DNA from: a virus
DNA length: 34,203 nucleotides
Reading direction: 5' to 3' (one strand)
Virus record (IMG/VR): IMGVR_UViG_3300048026_000011
Location: 1 to 34,203 of that record
Each line of letters begins with the position of its first letter. Position 1 is the first letter of the stretch. The position numbers and the translations under genes were made by a program. The notes under the pieces were generated by a model. The model saw only the letters and a list, made by a program, of their open reading frames with translations. It was not told the origin of the DNA and made no database searches. Shown here piece after piece: positions 24,031 to 31,331 of this stretch.

Positions 24031-24473
24031 AGGTTGACCAACTCTGCCTCTACAAAAGGAATGTGAAAGAACTTCTCACCATGCGTGATGTACCTACCCC
24101 TAGCAACCTTAAGACTATCCTGAGTTAGCTGTGTGTCCTTGATACGCCATGCCTGTTTGAAGTCAGGCCTGAAGACATAGAAGTTAAGGACACCGTTCTC
24201 TGAGGAATGTTTATCTAAGAGGCGTTGCTTACGTTCAGGGATACGGATCTCTTTCCACTCAACAGGCCAGTCGGATGTCCATGCTGTCTTAACCTCTGCC
24301 TCATTGAAGTATGTGTAACCATTCTTCTGCGACACAACATCAACATTGAAGTTCTCTTCGTTGCTAACGATGGTGTGACCCTTAGCCTCTAAGTAAGTGA
24401 CCAAGGCTTCACGGGCAGGGCTATCGTATGCTTCATAATCTGCTCGACTAAAACTCTTCCGTACTGCTACCAT
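24027..24473 (-). CDS. Candidate PD-(D/E)XK nuclease-like protein
   Basis: A 148-residue protein overlapping the glutaredoxin end by 26 bases and the phoH start by four. Residues 12-31 form a helix (DYEAYDSPAREALVTYLEAK), then NFNVDVVSQKNGYTYFNEAE, then VKTAW. The pattern Asp 45 ... Glu 60-Val-Lys 62 in two neighbouring strands matches the D...(D/E)XK core of the restriction-endonuclease fold, and a preceding helix with Glu fits too. It is followed by EWKEIRIPERKQRLL. This suggests a small nuclease or a catalytically altered relative. The phage also has an exonuclease and a resolvase of this broad fold. The call is a motif-based inference. The ATG is preceded by AAGGAAC. Confidence 0.5.
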   Translation of the reverse strand: MVAVRKSFSRADYEAYDSPAREALVTYLEAKGHTIVSNEENFNVDVVSQKNGYTYFNEAEVKTAWTSDWPVEWKEIRIPERKQRLLDKHSSENGVLNFYVFRPDFKQAWRIKDTQLTQDSLKVARGRYITHGEKFFHIPFVEAELVNL

Positions 24474-24696
24474 TGAGTAGTTCCTTTAGTTCGGTGTAGC
24501 CTCCTATGTGCTCACCTTGTGGGTTAAAGATCTGTGGTACAGTTGTCATACCAGCTTCTCTGATTAATGTTAAGAGCCACCGACTACTAGGGGAGTCGAG
24601 GGTGTAGGAGACATAAGCCATTCCCCTACCCCGCAACATAGCCTTAGCATCATCACAGAAATTACACTGTGTTCTACCTAAGACTATCCAACTCAT
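24448..24696 (-). CDS. Glutaredoxin
   Basis: An 82-residue thioredoxin-fold protein with the redox motif CNFC at residues 11-14 (in place of the usual CPYC), the cis-proline TVPQIF near residue 53 and GGYTELKELL near the C-terminus. It starts with the four-base ATGA overlap at the end of the RNR gene. It would reduce the C-terminal disulfide of the reductase after each turnover, with host glutathione as electron source. The coupling to RNR supports this role. No other redoxin was seen in the window. Confidence 0.9.
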   Translation of the reverse strand: MSWIVLGRTQCNFCDDAKAMLRGRGMAYVSYTLDSPSSRWLLTLIREAGMTTVPQIFNPQGEHIGGYTELKELLNGSSTEEF

Positions 24697-26594
24697 GTCA
24701 GATCTACAATCTCACAGGAGTCACCTGTACAGGCCATAGTCTGACTACCTGATGTGTTGTCTTCTTGCTCATAGTCAGCAAGCAAAGACCAGTTGATCTC
24801 ACTAGGCATCAGTGATAGTAACTCTGTGTACTCTGTCTCACCACAGTCCTGATATGGAGCCTGTTGGTAAGTGTGATCTGAGTGTGGCAAGAAAGACACA
24901 CCACTCATCTCATCGAAGTGTTTGTACACAAAGGCACCTACGTCTACCCATTCAGAATCCTTAACTGAGATAGTCACCGATGGCTTATGCTCACACCATG
25001 ATCGTTGGTAAGTCAACCATGTCTCTAGCTGTTCAATAGCTGTTGTATCATTACGAGTAACAGCATTGTCAGGTGACTTCATAGGGAAGCTAAACACGGT
25101 AGTCTGATCTGGCTTCATAACACAAGGCTCTGATGGGATACCTTGGTCAACCATGAACTGTGTTAAGGGGTCTTTGTTGTCTCCTCTGACGGTTCGGATG
25201 TAGTAATTATTGTGTCTGGCGTGTATCCCAGAGGCTGAGTCAACGAGTTGGCTGACTGTTCCCGATGGCTTAACACAGCTAATAGCAGTAGCGACAGGAA
25301 TATCAAGCAGGCCAGCCCACTCAGCGTTAGTTTCGATGGCAATTTCACGTAACTTCTCCAATGTTTTATCTAGACCAGCATTCTTGCTAGTCGTTAGGGG
25401 GTTATCCATAATGCCTGTTAGGCTCACACCTAGCAGACGTTCAGCTTCAGTATTGTCAGCCCATACCTTACGTAGGTAGGGCATCTTAGTATAGGTTGAC
25501 TGGATAGTACCTAGTATGGTAGCCAGTTTAACCTTACGAGCTAACGTATCGAAGTTATCTGTAGCTCGTACAACAACCTCTGTTAGGTTGCAGAATTGAT
25601 TAGGACGTAGGATGATCTCACTGCACGGGTTAGTCCCGAATTCATAGTTAGGGTCTCTTCGTCCATTCTTTGCGGCCTGTGCCTTAGATGCTTGGCGGTT
25701 AAAGATACCACGTTCACCTGATCCTGACTCAACCAGTGCTGTCCATTCCCGCATGAAAGACATAGCATCTGGCTTCTCAGTGTACGACACAGAGTTGTTA
25801 GCCAAGGCACGTTGTGGGTTATTCTCCCACCATGAACCAGACTTAGCATGACGCATACGATCATCACTTAGGTTAGACAGAGAGATCATAGCACTACGGC
25901 GTACACCACCTACGACAACCACCTCACCGATCTTACACATCAGGTCATGGCATTCAACAGATGATAGCTTACGTCCCTCTGCCGCACGAAAGGTATTGAC
26001 AGCGAAGTTAAACAGATCAATCAGAGGCGCTGGGCCAGAAGCCCGTCCACCAAACGTCTTGAGCCTTGCACCTGCAGGACGTACCTTAGATACATCCCAC
26101 TTAGGGATCTCACCACTGTACAGGAGTGCAATAACTTGACGCAGAGCCTTAGCCCAACCTTCCTTACTGTCCTTAACGACAACGATAGACTCACTCTCGA
26201 AGAGCTTAGGCACTTCTGGGAGCTTGCTGATGAACTGGCGCTCAACGGAGAACCCAACTCCAGTACCACAGAGCAAGATAAACATAGCCTCATCGAAGGA
26301 CTTAAGATCATCTACGGGTAGGTAGCTACAGTTGTACATACAGGTGTTGTCACGGGAAGCGGCAGGTCCAGCTGTCATAAGTGACCGCATAGATGGCATC
26401 ACCTCTAAGCCAAGTATAGCATTCTCAAGCTGGTCGATGTAACTGTTGTCACCTGCTACAGGCTTAACGATGTTGTCGATGTAACGGGATACTGTCTCAC
26501 CCCAATTCTCTCTTCGTCCTTCCTTGTCTAACCATCGTGCATACCGGGAGGTAGCGATGAATGTCTGATAGTCTGTTGGTAGTAGGTTACTCAT
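24693..26594 (-). CDS. nrdJ: Class II (adenosylcobalamin-dependent) ribonucleoside-triphosphate reductase
   Basis: A 633-residue single-chain reductase that converts ribonucleotides to deoxyribonucleotides with B12. The active-site triad lies in NPCSE: Asn 322, Cys 324 (thiyl radical) and Glu 326. Cys 335 in FCNLTE and Cys 89 in NCSYLP are the redox pair. The C-terminal swinging arm ends in CTGDSC (Cys 622 and Cys 627, a CX4C pair) as in the Lactobacillus leichmannii enzyme. VKPSGTVSQLVDSASGIHAR and CGTGVGFSVE are family signatures. There is no separate radical subunit in the window, so cofactor would come from the host or medium. The stop overlaps the glutaredoxin start and the start overlaps the DUF1127-like stop. 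Confidence 0.95.
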   Translation of the reverse strand: MSNLLPTDYQTFIATSRYARWLDKEGRRENWGETVSRYIDNIVKPVAGDNSYIDQLENAILGLEVMPSMRSLMTAGPAASRDNTCMYNCSYLPVDDLKSFDEAMFILLCGTGVGFSVERQFISKLPEVPKLFESESIVVVKDSKEGWAKALRQVIALLYSGEIPKWDVSKVRPAGARLKTFGGRASGPAPLIDLFNFAVNTFRAAEGRKLSSVECHDLMCKIGEVVVVGGVRRSAMISLSNLSDDRMRHAKSGSWWENNPQRALANNSVSYTEKPDAMSFMREWTALVESGSGERGIFNRQASKAQAAKNGRRDPNYEFGTNPCSEIILRPNQFCNLTEVVVRATDNFDTLARKVKLATILGTIQSTYTKMPYLRKVWADNTEAERLLGVSLTGIMDNPLTTSKNAGLDKTLEKLREIAIETNAEWAGLLDIPVATAISCVKPSGTVSQLVDSASGIHARHNNYYIRTVRGDNKDPLTQFMVDQGIPSEPCVMKPDQTTVFSFPMKSPDNAVTRNDTTAIEQLETWLTYQRSWCEHKPSVTISVKDSEWVDVGAFVYKHFDEMSGVSFLPHSDHTYQQAPYQDCGETEYTELLSLMPSEINWSLLADYEQEDNTSGSQTMACTGDSCEIVDLT

Positions 26595-26788
26595 TCACCT
26601 CGTCCTCGCATTGTTTTATCTTCTTCTAACCAGATCATACGGTCAATGTCTTCTCTGTTTATTCCAATGTCCTTTAGTTCCCTATCTGACATTTGATTGA
26701 GTATCTTGACTGCCTGTCGGTGCTCAGACCACATGACACAGTACCTCAGGAACCTAACTACAATATTGTTTACCCATCTCTTCTTCAT
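26591..26788 (-). CDS. DUF1127-like small basic protein
   Basis: A 65-residue protein whose start overlaps the mazG stop and whose stop overlaps the RNR start (ATGA at both). The C-terminal part, RQAVKILNQMSDRELKDIGI followed by NREDIDRMIW, matches the DUF1127 pattern (R..L..LSDREL.DIGI.R..I). DUF1127 proteins are mostly found in Alphaproteobacteria and enteric bacteria, where some have been linked to RNA metabolism and phosphate or stress adaptation. A phage copy suggests gain from a host and a role in tuning host regulation. The N-terminal 20 residues are basic and hydrophobic. Confidence 0.8.
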   Translation of the reverse strand: MKKRWVNNIVVRFLRYCVMWSEHRQAVKILNQMSDRELKDIGINREDIDRMIWLEEDKTMRGRGE

Positions 26789-27141
26789 CGGTTATCCCCT
26801 GATCCCTTAATAACACCTCGTTCAGCACGACTGTTCAGCTTATCCATGTTATACTGTAGCACTTCTGGCAGGTTACTGTAGAAGTAATTAGCTAATGCTG
26901 TAGCATAGAACACAACATCACCTAACTCTTTAACGATTTCTTTCTGACTTACCTTGGCATCATCTCGTAGATATTTCTTGATCTTCTCTGCTACCTCGCC
27001 AGCCTCACCAGCTAAACCCAATGTGTTTTCCATTAGGCGTTTCTCACCTCGTGTTGTGATCTTACCCTCAACCCAATAGGAGTAATCCATAGGGGTTACA
27101 TCCACAATCTTGAAAGCATCTATGTCCTCTTGTGTAATCAT
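26785..27141 (-). CDS. mazG: MazG-like nucleotide pyrophosphohydrolase
   Basis: A 118-residue all-alpha NTP pyrophosphohydrolase. The metal-binding pair of helices reads LGLAGEAGEVAEKIKKYLRD (Glu 46, Glu 49) and KELGDVVFYA (Glu 72, Asp 75), the classical EXXE...EXXD arrangement. It is of the short single-domain MazG type. Such enzymes remove non-canonical or excess nucleotides; a role in lowering the host alarmone ppGpp has been suggested for marine phages and is disputed. It is first of a coupled run mazG-DUF1127-RNR-glutaredoxin, which supports a nucleotide role. Confidence 0.9.
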   Translation of the reverse strand: MITQEDIDAFKIVDVTPMDYSYWVEGKITTRGEKRLMENTLGLAGEAGEVAEKIKKYLRDDAKVSQKEIVKELGDVVFYATALANYFYSNLPEVLQYNMDKLNSRAERGVIKGSGDNR

Positions 27142-27152
27142 ATTACAGTCCT

Positions 27153-27335
27153 TTAGTTGTCGTTGTCTATCATGTCTATTGGTACATCTTGGAAGAAAAA
27201 ATCGTCTAGCTCAATGTCACCCCTGTTAACAAGGATGTCTAGTACATCTACCTCTTCTAAGTCTACCCTATCTAGGACTCCAAGCAGCCCGTAGCTAGTA
27301 ATTAGTAACTCAAGTTGTCCTTTGTAGTCGAACAT
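27153..27335 (-). CDS. Small acidic protein, unknown function
   Basis: A 60-residue, very acidic protein (about 16 Asp/Glu and only 4 Lys/Arg), preceded on the - strand by AAGGTGAG as ribosome site. The sequence LLITSYGLLGVLDRVDLEEV, then DVLDILVNRGDIELDDFFFQ, suggests a short helical bundle. Its acidity and small size recall early phage inhibitors of host proteins or DNA mimics, but nothing specific supports this. No family recognised. Confidence 0.6.
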   Translation of the reverse strand: MFDYKGQLELLITSYGLLGVLDRVDLEEVDVLDILVNRGDIELDDFFFQDVPIDMIDNDN

Positions 27336-27364
27336 CTGCTCACCTTAATGTTTATTAGAAGGGG

Positions 27365-27598
27365 TCATGCGTCATACACGTAGTCGCCGCCTATGGTGAC
27401 CCCCTCAATGGTTGAAGATACCTTGTTTGATTCAGCATAGGCATCATCGAAACTATCGTATAGCATCTCCGTATGTTCTAGATCACCGTCAACCTCAGCT
27501 AAGTAAACTACACAATAAGGTTGCTCACCTGTGCTGTCGATGGTGTACTCTGGGTGTTCGAATGGACCTTCAAGAACCTTATGCAAGGTGATCTTCAT
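27365..27598 (-). CDS. Small acidic conserved phage protein, unknown function
   Basis: A 77-residue protein. I choose the ATG at 27598 (MKITLHKVLEGPFEHPEYTI), which overlaps the resolvase stop in ATGA and has AAAGGAAAAGG upstream. A longer frame from 27622 would add eight basic residues read from the resolvase end and lacks a good ribosome site. It is acidic with beta-like segments (PYCVVYLAEVDGDLEHTEML) and ends GGDYVYDA. Function unknown. Confidence 0.65.
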   Translation of the reverse strand: MKITLHKVLEGPFEHPEYTIDSTGEQPYCVVYLAEVDGDLEHTEMLYDSFDDAYAESNKVSSTIEGVTIGGDYVYDA

Positions 27599-27999
27599 TT
27601 CCTTTTCCTTTCTCGTAGCCATGTATCAGGTATAACTTTGTCTGCGTACTGGAAGCCATGCTTCTTACACCACATACCATAGGTGGTCTTGCTACCTTTG
27701 TACAGCTTTGCTTTACTATTTGTAAAGACAAACCTTATATCGTACTCAGGGTGTTGAGACTTAACTGCAAGGTGTTTAGCTCTGTCCGAAGAAATGAACC
27801 GTCCCTTTGTCTCAACTACAATACCATTGCTAAGAACAAAGTCAGGTGTGTAGGTCTTTATCTTAGGATCTACCCACTTGATCTTTAGTTTCTCGTACTC
27901 GAAAGGGACACCCTTCTCTTTAAGGAAGGTAGCTGTGTCCTCTTCTAGTCCTGACCTATAGCCAGCAAGTAGTGCTCTCTTCCTTAACTTACTCCGCAT
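27595..27999 (-). CDS. T7 endonuclease I-like Holliday junction resolvase
   Basis: A 134-residue nuclease closely resembling T7 gp3. Key residues by alignment from memory: Glu 19 in RSGLEE, Asp 53 in YTPDF, Glu 63 and Lys 65 in VETKG, corresponding to T7 Glu 20, Asp 55, Glu 65 and Lys 67. The tail KLYKGSKTTYGMWCKKHGFQ followed by YADKVIP also matches. It would cut branched DNA before packaging and help degrade host DNA. I choose the ATG at 27999, which gives the family length and overlaps the exonuclease stop by 11 bases. The frame extends to 28029, but that start lies deeper inside the upstream gene. Confidence 0.92.
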   Translation of the reverse strand: MRSKLRKRALLAGYRSGLEEDTATFLKEKGVPFEYEKLKIKWVDPKIKTYTPDFVLSNGIVVETKGRFISSDRAKHLAVKSQHPEYDIRFVFTNSKAKLYKGSKTTYGMWCKKHGFQYADKVIPDTWLRERKRK

Positions 28000-28849
28000 C
28001 CAAAGGAACCTCTGGAACCTTAGGCTCATACACTACATCAACCAAGTACTGTGGGCCGAAACTGTATATGAACTTACGGGCCTCAGGCCAACACTCTTTC
28101 TTGAACTCACAGTAGCTACACATCATAGGCAGCTTAGTGTTCGGACTTGACTTGGACTGAGGTACTGGTTCGTAGCGTTCAGACGGGATGTCCCCTGCTA
28201 CTAAGTCCTTAGCCTCTAGCATTTCATGCTCTTTGGTCTTTAAGTCCTCTGTGAAGTCATGCACATCAAGGCAGATATGTCCGTTCTGTTTGTCGATAGC
28301 AAGGAAAGCACCGTGTGTCTTATTTGTAACAAGTGGATCATCTTTACCTGCATACACATACGAACTAAGCTGACTGATGTAGCCGAAAGCGTCATCCTCT
28401 CGTAGTGTACCTTCCTTGAACTTCTTGAAGGCGAAGGAACTACAAGACTTAACATCCACAGTCATGCCGTTAATCACACAGTCACGATGTCCTTTGATAC
28501 CGTGAACATCAAGACGATCCTGTTGTCCTTTAACATCATGACCTGCAGCGATAGCAATGGCAAGTGCAAGCTCTTCGATCATGTCTCCGTAGAAGAACTT
28601 GAACAAGGTACTAGCATTGAGTGGGATAGAGGAGTCAGACTTGTTGACCTTATACCACAGTTTACGTTTACATGGTGTCCCGATAGAGGACAGTGAGAGA
28701 TAAGCCCTAGGTTCTTGGGGCTTGCCGAAGCGTTGGTTAGCAGCCAGTGAGATGTTGGAGCCTAGGGTAGAACCAACTACCCCAGACCAACCACCTTCAC
28801 CCTTGATAACCTCGTGCATGTCAGCAACAAGTGTATCAATGGTTTTCAT
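27989..28849 (-). CDS. PD-(D/E)XK exonuclease, Cas4/RecB-like with predicted Fe-S cluster
   Basis: A 286-residue nuclease. The catalytic core reads GDMIEE (Glu 92/93), HRDCVINGMTVDVKS (Asp 123, then Asp 132-Val-Lys 134) and a QLSSYVYAG helix (Gln 160). Four cysteines are placed as in Cas4/AddB-type iron-sulfur nucleases: Cys 60 in GTPCKRK and Cys 244, 247 and 253 in CSYCEFKKEC. It likely replaces the T7 gp6 5'-3' exonuclease in host DNA breakdown, primer removal and recombination. It lies between ssb and the resolvase, as expected for a recombination set. No CRISPR array or cas gene is near, so a CRISPR role is unlikely. Confidence 0.85.
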   Translation of the reverse strand: MKTIDTLVADMHEVIKGEGGWSGVVGSTLGSNISLAANQRFGKPQEPRAYLSLSSIGTPCKRKLWYKVNKSDSSIPLNASTLFKFFYGDMIEELALAIAIAAGHDVKGQQDRLDVHGIKGHRDCVINGMTVDVKSCSSFAFKKFKEGTLREDDAFGYISQLSSYVYAGKDDPLVTNKTHGAFLAIDKQNGHICLDVHDFTEDLKTKEHEMLEAKDLVAGDIPSERYEPVPQSKSSPNTKLPMMCSYCEFKKECWPEARKFIYSFGPQYLVDVVYEPKVPEVPLDAE

Positions 28850-28850
28850 A

Positions 28851-29345
28851 TTAGAAGCCCACCGCTTCGTTCTCCTTAACGTACTCTACAAGTTCGAGTA
28901 CCTTAACACTGACTAGGCTAGTACGAGCATACTGCTTACCGTCACCACCTGTGAACGTAGTAATCAGGTTAGTACACTCAGCTACAGTACCGTTACCGAT
29001 AGTACCCATGTCTTCTGTCCAAGGGTTACCATCCTTGTCTGTGACCTTAGGCTCACCACCTGCTTGCTCAAGTACACTACCGTCTTTCTTGAGAACCTTG
29101 TGTGGACGGACGAACTTAACTACCATCTCGCCTTCCATGATACGCTTCTGGTTAGGTTGCTTCTGTGAACCTGAGTCTTTGAGGCGTGACATCATCTCCT
29201 TGTCGAGGACTTGGTTGACTGTGTAAGCACCCTCAGTCTTCTGGTATGCACCACCGTACCCTTCGAGGTCTCGGTTACCTTCTGAGAGGCGAGCCCATTC
29301 GATTGGGCCAGTTGTTGTTACTTCTTTGTATGTTGTCTTAGGCAT
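28851..29345 (-). CDS. ssb: Single-stranded DNA-binding protein (gp2.5-like)
   Basis: A 164-residue protein with a predicted OB-fold. Segments MVVKFVRPHKVLKKDGSVLE and NGTVAECTNLITTFTGGDGK, followed by SLVSVKVLELVEYV, are those I recognise from podovirus single-strand binding proteins. The C-terminus is acidic and ends in Phe (EYVKENEAVGF), as in T7 gp2.5 where the tail contacts polymerase and helicase-primase, although it is less acidic here. AAAGGAAAA precedes the ATG. It is the first gene downstream of the longest non-coding gap of the early arm, which holds a promoter-like sequence. Confidence 0.78.
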   Translation of the reverse strand: MPKTTYKEVTTTGPIEWARLSEGNRDLEGYGGAYQKTEGAYTVNQVLDKEMMSRLKDSGSQKQPNQKRIMEGEMVVKFVRPHKVLKKDGSVLEQAGGEPKVTDKDGNPWTEDMGTIGNGTVAECTNLITTFTGGDGKQYARTSLVSVKVLELVEYVKENEAVGF

Positions 29346-29368
29346 TGGTTTTCCTTTGATTGTTAGGG

Positions 29369-29408
29369 GCCATACTTATATATTAATACGTACAGTAGTC
29401 GGTGTCAA
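29369..29408 (-). promoter_or_regulatory. Sigma70-like promoter upstream of ssb
   Basis: Read on the - strand, TTGACA (29408-29403) is a perfect -35 element. With a 17-base spacer a -10-like TAATAT follows (29385-29380), in a very AT-rich stretch that also contains TATAAG. The transcript would start about 30 bases upstream of the ssb start codon. It lies in the 66-base gap between polymerase and ssb. This supports transcription by host RNA polymerase. It is a match by eye only. Confidence 0.55.
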
Positions 29409-29411
29409 CAG

Positions 29412-31292
29412 TTAATGTGTATCTTTCCAAGATTTTCCTATGGAAGATTCACCAGCGAGGGGACACATAATTCCTAGGTGTAATCCCGCCCACTCAATAG
29501 CATCTCGTTGTATCTTAGCTAACCTTTCGGCATCTTCTAAACTCCCTCTTATCTCTGTTTGCCATTCGTCATGCACCCAAGTACATACCTTAAAGTCTAG
29601 GCCTTGGTTGCTTGCCTCTTCCATCCAGCGTCTTGTTGCATACTTCATAACGAGTGTCTCCCCGTTCTGCAACATACCCGCTAGTGTCTTGTGTTCGCTG
29701 GGTACTACAACCCTGCGTCCATCATAACCTTTGAAGTAACCCTGACTTGCTATCTCAGGAATAACTTTCTTCTTTAGTCTAGACAGTCCTTCAATACTCT
29801 CAGTGAAGTTGTTGACTGCCTTACCTGCCTGACCCATGTTAGTCTTGAGGATCTGTGCAATCTTAGCTGTACCTGCTCCCAGTAAAAAGGCATAGATGAA
29901 CGTCTTAGCCATGTCCCTTGTGATACCAGATAGGCCTAGAGCCTTACGGTTAAGGTTATGGATGTCTGTCTGATCCTCACTCCTACCTTCGATGATAGCC
30001 TTGATGTACTGCTTACTCTCCATGATGTCAGCAAGTATTCGAAGCTGGATACCTGAGGCATCTGTACCTACAAGGTAACACCCCTCTGGTGTAGTCCATA
30101 GGTCTCTGAACCTACCATCGTAGTCTGACTTCACCTTCTCAACTGCTGTCTTAGGCTCACCATGAAACACACTAGGTATGTTCCCCATGTTCGGGTGCCT
30201 GTGTGCCATACGTCCTGTCCAAGACCCTATGTGCATGAACTGACCGTGGATACGGGTGTCATTGCTATGTGAGAACGATTGTAACCACTCTGAGAGGGTG
30301 CTTCTACGTCCTTCTAGGGTGAGCCACTCAGCGAGAGCATGAGCACCCTCAGGCGCACTCTTAGGCAGTGTCTTTAGGTTCTCCTCTGATACTGTCCAGC
30401 CATACTTGTTGTAGTAGTCTAGCTTGTCTAGGTTACCATCTCGTAGAGCCATACGATGTCCTACTGTTCTGTCTACCGGGTTCCAACCAGCATCCCATAG
30501 TCTCTCAACACGTTGCTTAGTAGAGCCGGGGTTGAATGTGATGTAGTCGTAACACAACAGCATGTCTCCTACAATCTCAGTCTTAGGGTATGTGTTGATT
30601 GCTTCTGATACATTCTTGAACAACTCACCATCAGCCTTGGTTCGATACTTGATCTCCTTAACTACCTCTAGCTTTGGTGGGAAGGCCTGATGGATACGTT
30701 CCTCTAGTTCCTGTAGCCTCTTAGTAATCTCTAGGTGCATTGCCTCTGCACTGTCGATGTCGAACTCAAAGCCACCCTCGTGCATCTCTTGGCAGATTAT
30801 TGCTACGTCATGCTCAAGACGCATAGCTTGTGACCAAGCCTTGTCTTTGATCTGAGAAGAGAAGTGTTTGAACAACTGTTCAGTCACCTCTACATCACGA
30901 TGGCAGTAAGCTAACATCTCTTGTGTGAGGCCACCCTCGAAGTCCTTGAATTTATCCTTAGGGTAACCTAGCTTCTCTCCCCATGTGGCTAGGCTGTGTG
31001 AACCTATGCCGAAGTCAACAGACATGGACACTACAAGTGTGTCAACGATCTTAGTCATGTCGATCACTGGCCCTACGATCCTGTTGATGACAGGCCCATC
31101 GAAGTTAATGAAGTTATGTCCTACCCACCGGGTAACTTTCTTAGCGTACTCGACAAACCTTGCACGTTCAGCCATGTCTATGTGTAAATTAAGGAACTCA
31201 TTAACGATACCAGTGTCCTTCTCTTTAGTGCAGATGCACCAGATCTTCTTAGCATCTAGGCTTTCTGTTTCTATGTCTGCGAATACTATCAT
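29412..31292 (-). CDS. Family A DNA polymerase (T7 gp5-like)
   Basis: A 626-residue replicative polymerase. I choose the ATG at 31292 (MIVFADIETESL), which has AGGGAAG upstream; a TTG six codons earlier is in frame. The 3'-5' exonuclease domain has Exo I DIE (Asp 6, Glu 8), Exo II HNFINFDG and Exo III YCHRDVEVT. The polymerase domain has motif A VGTDASGIQLRILAD, motif B RDMAKTFIYAFLLGAG and motif C VHDEW (574-576). It is shorter than T7 gp5 (704 residues). I could not identify a thioredoxin-binding loop by eye. It pairs with the primase-helicase just upstream. Confidence 0.95.
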   Translation of the reverse strand: MIVFADIETESLDAKKIWCICTKEKDTGIVNEFLNLHIDMAERARFVEYAKKVTRWVGHNFINFDGPVINRIVGPVIDMTKIVDTLVVSMSVDFGIGSHSLATWGEKLGYPKDKFKDFEGGLTQEMLAYCHRDVEVTEQLFKHFSSQIKDKAWSQAMRLEHDVAIICQEMHEGGFEFDIDSAEAMHLEITKRLQELEERIHQAFPPKLEVVKEIKYRTKADGELFKNVSEAINTYPKTEIVGDMLLCYDYITFNPGSTKQRVERLWDAGWNPVDRTVGHRMALRDGNLDKLDYYNKYGWTVSEENLKTLPKSAPEGAHALAEWLTLEGRRSTLSEWLQSFSHSNDTRIHGQFMHIGSWTGRMAHRHPNMGNIPSVFHGEPKTAVEKVKSDYDGRFRDLWTTPEGCYLVGTDASGIQLRILADIMESKQYIKAIIEGRSEDQTDIHNLNRKALGLSGITRDMAKTFIYAFLLGAGTAKIAQILKTNMGQAGKAVNNFTESIEGLSRLKKKVIPEIASQGYFKGYDGRRVVVPSEHKTLAGMLQNGETLVMKYATRRWMEEASNQGLDFKVCTWVHDEWQTEIRGSLEDAERLAKIQRDAIEWAGLHLGIMCPLAGESSIGKSWKDTH

Positions 31293-31331
31293 TCCATCTT
31301 CCCTATCCAATGTGTCGTATCATCGAAGGGG

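Noticed and set aside
27989-28849. Cas4-like exonuclease as part of a CRISPR system
   Set aside because: No repeat array or other cas gene is visible; position between ssb and the resolvase fits phage recombination.
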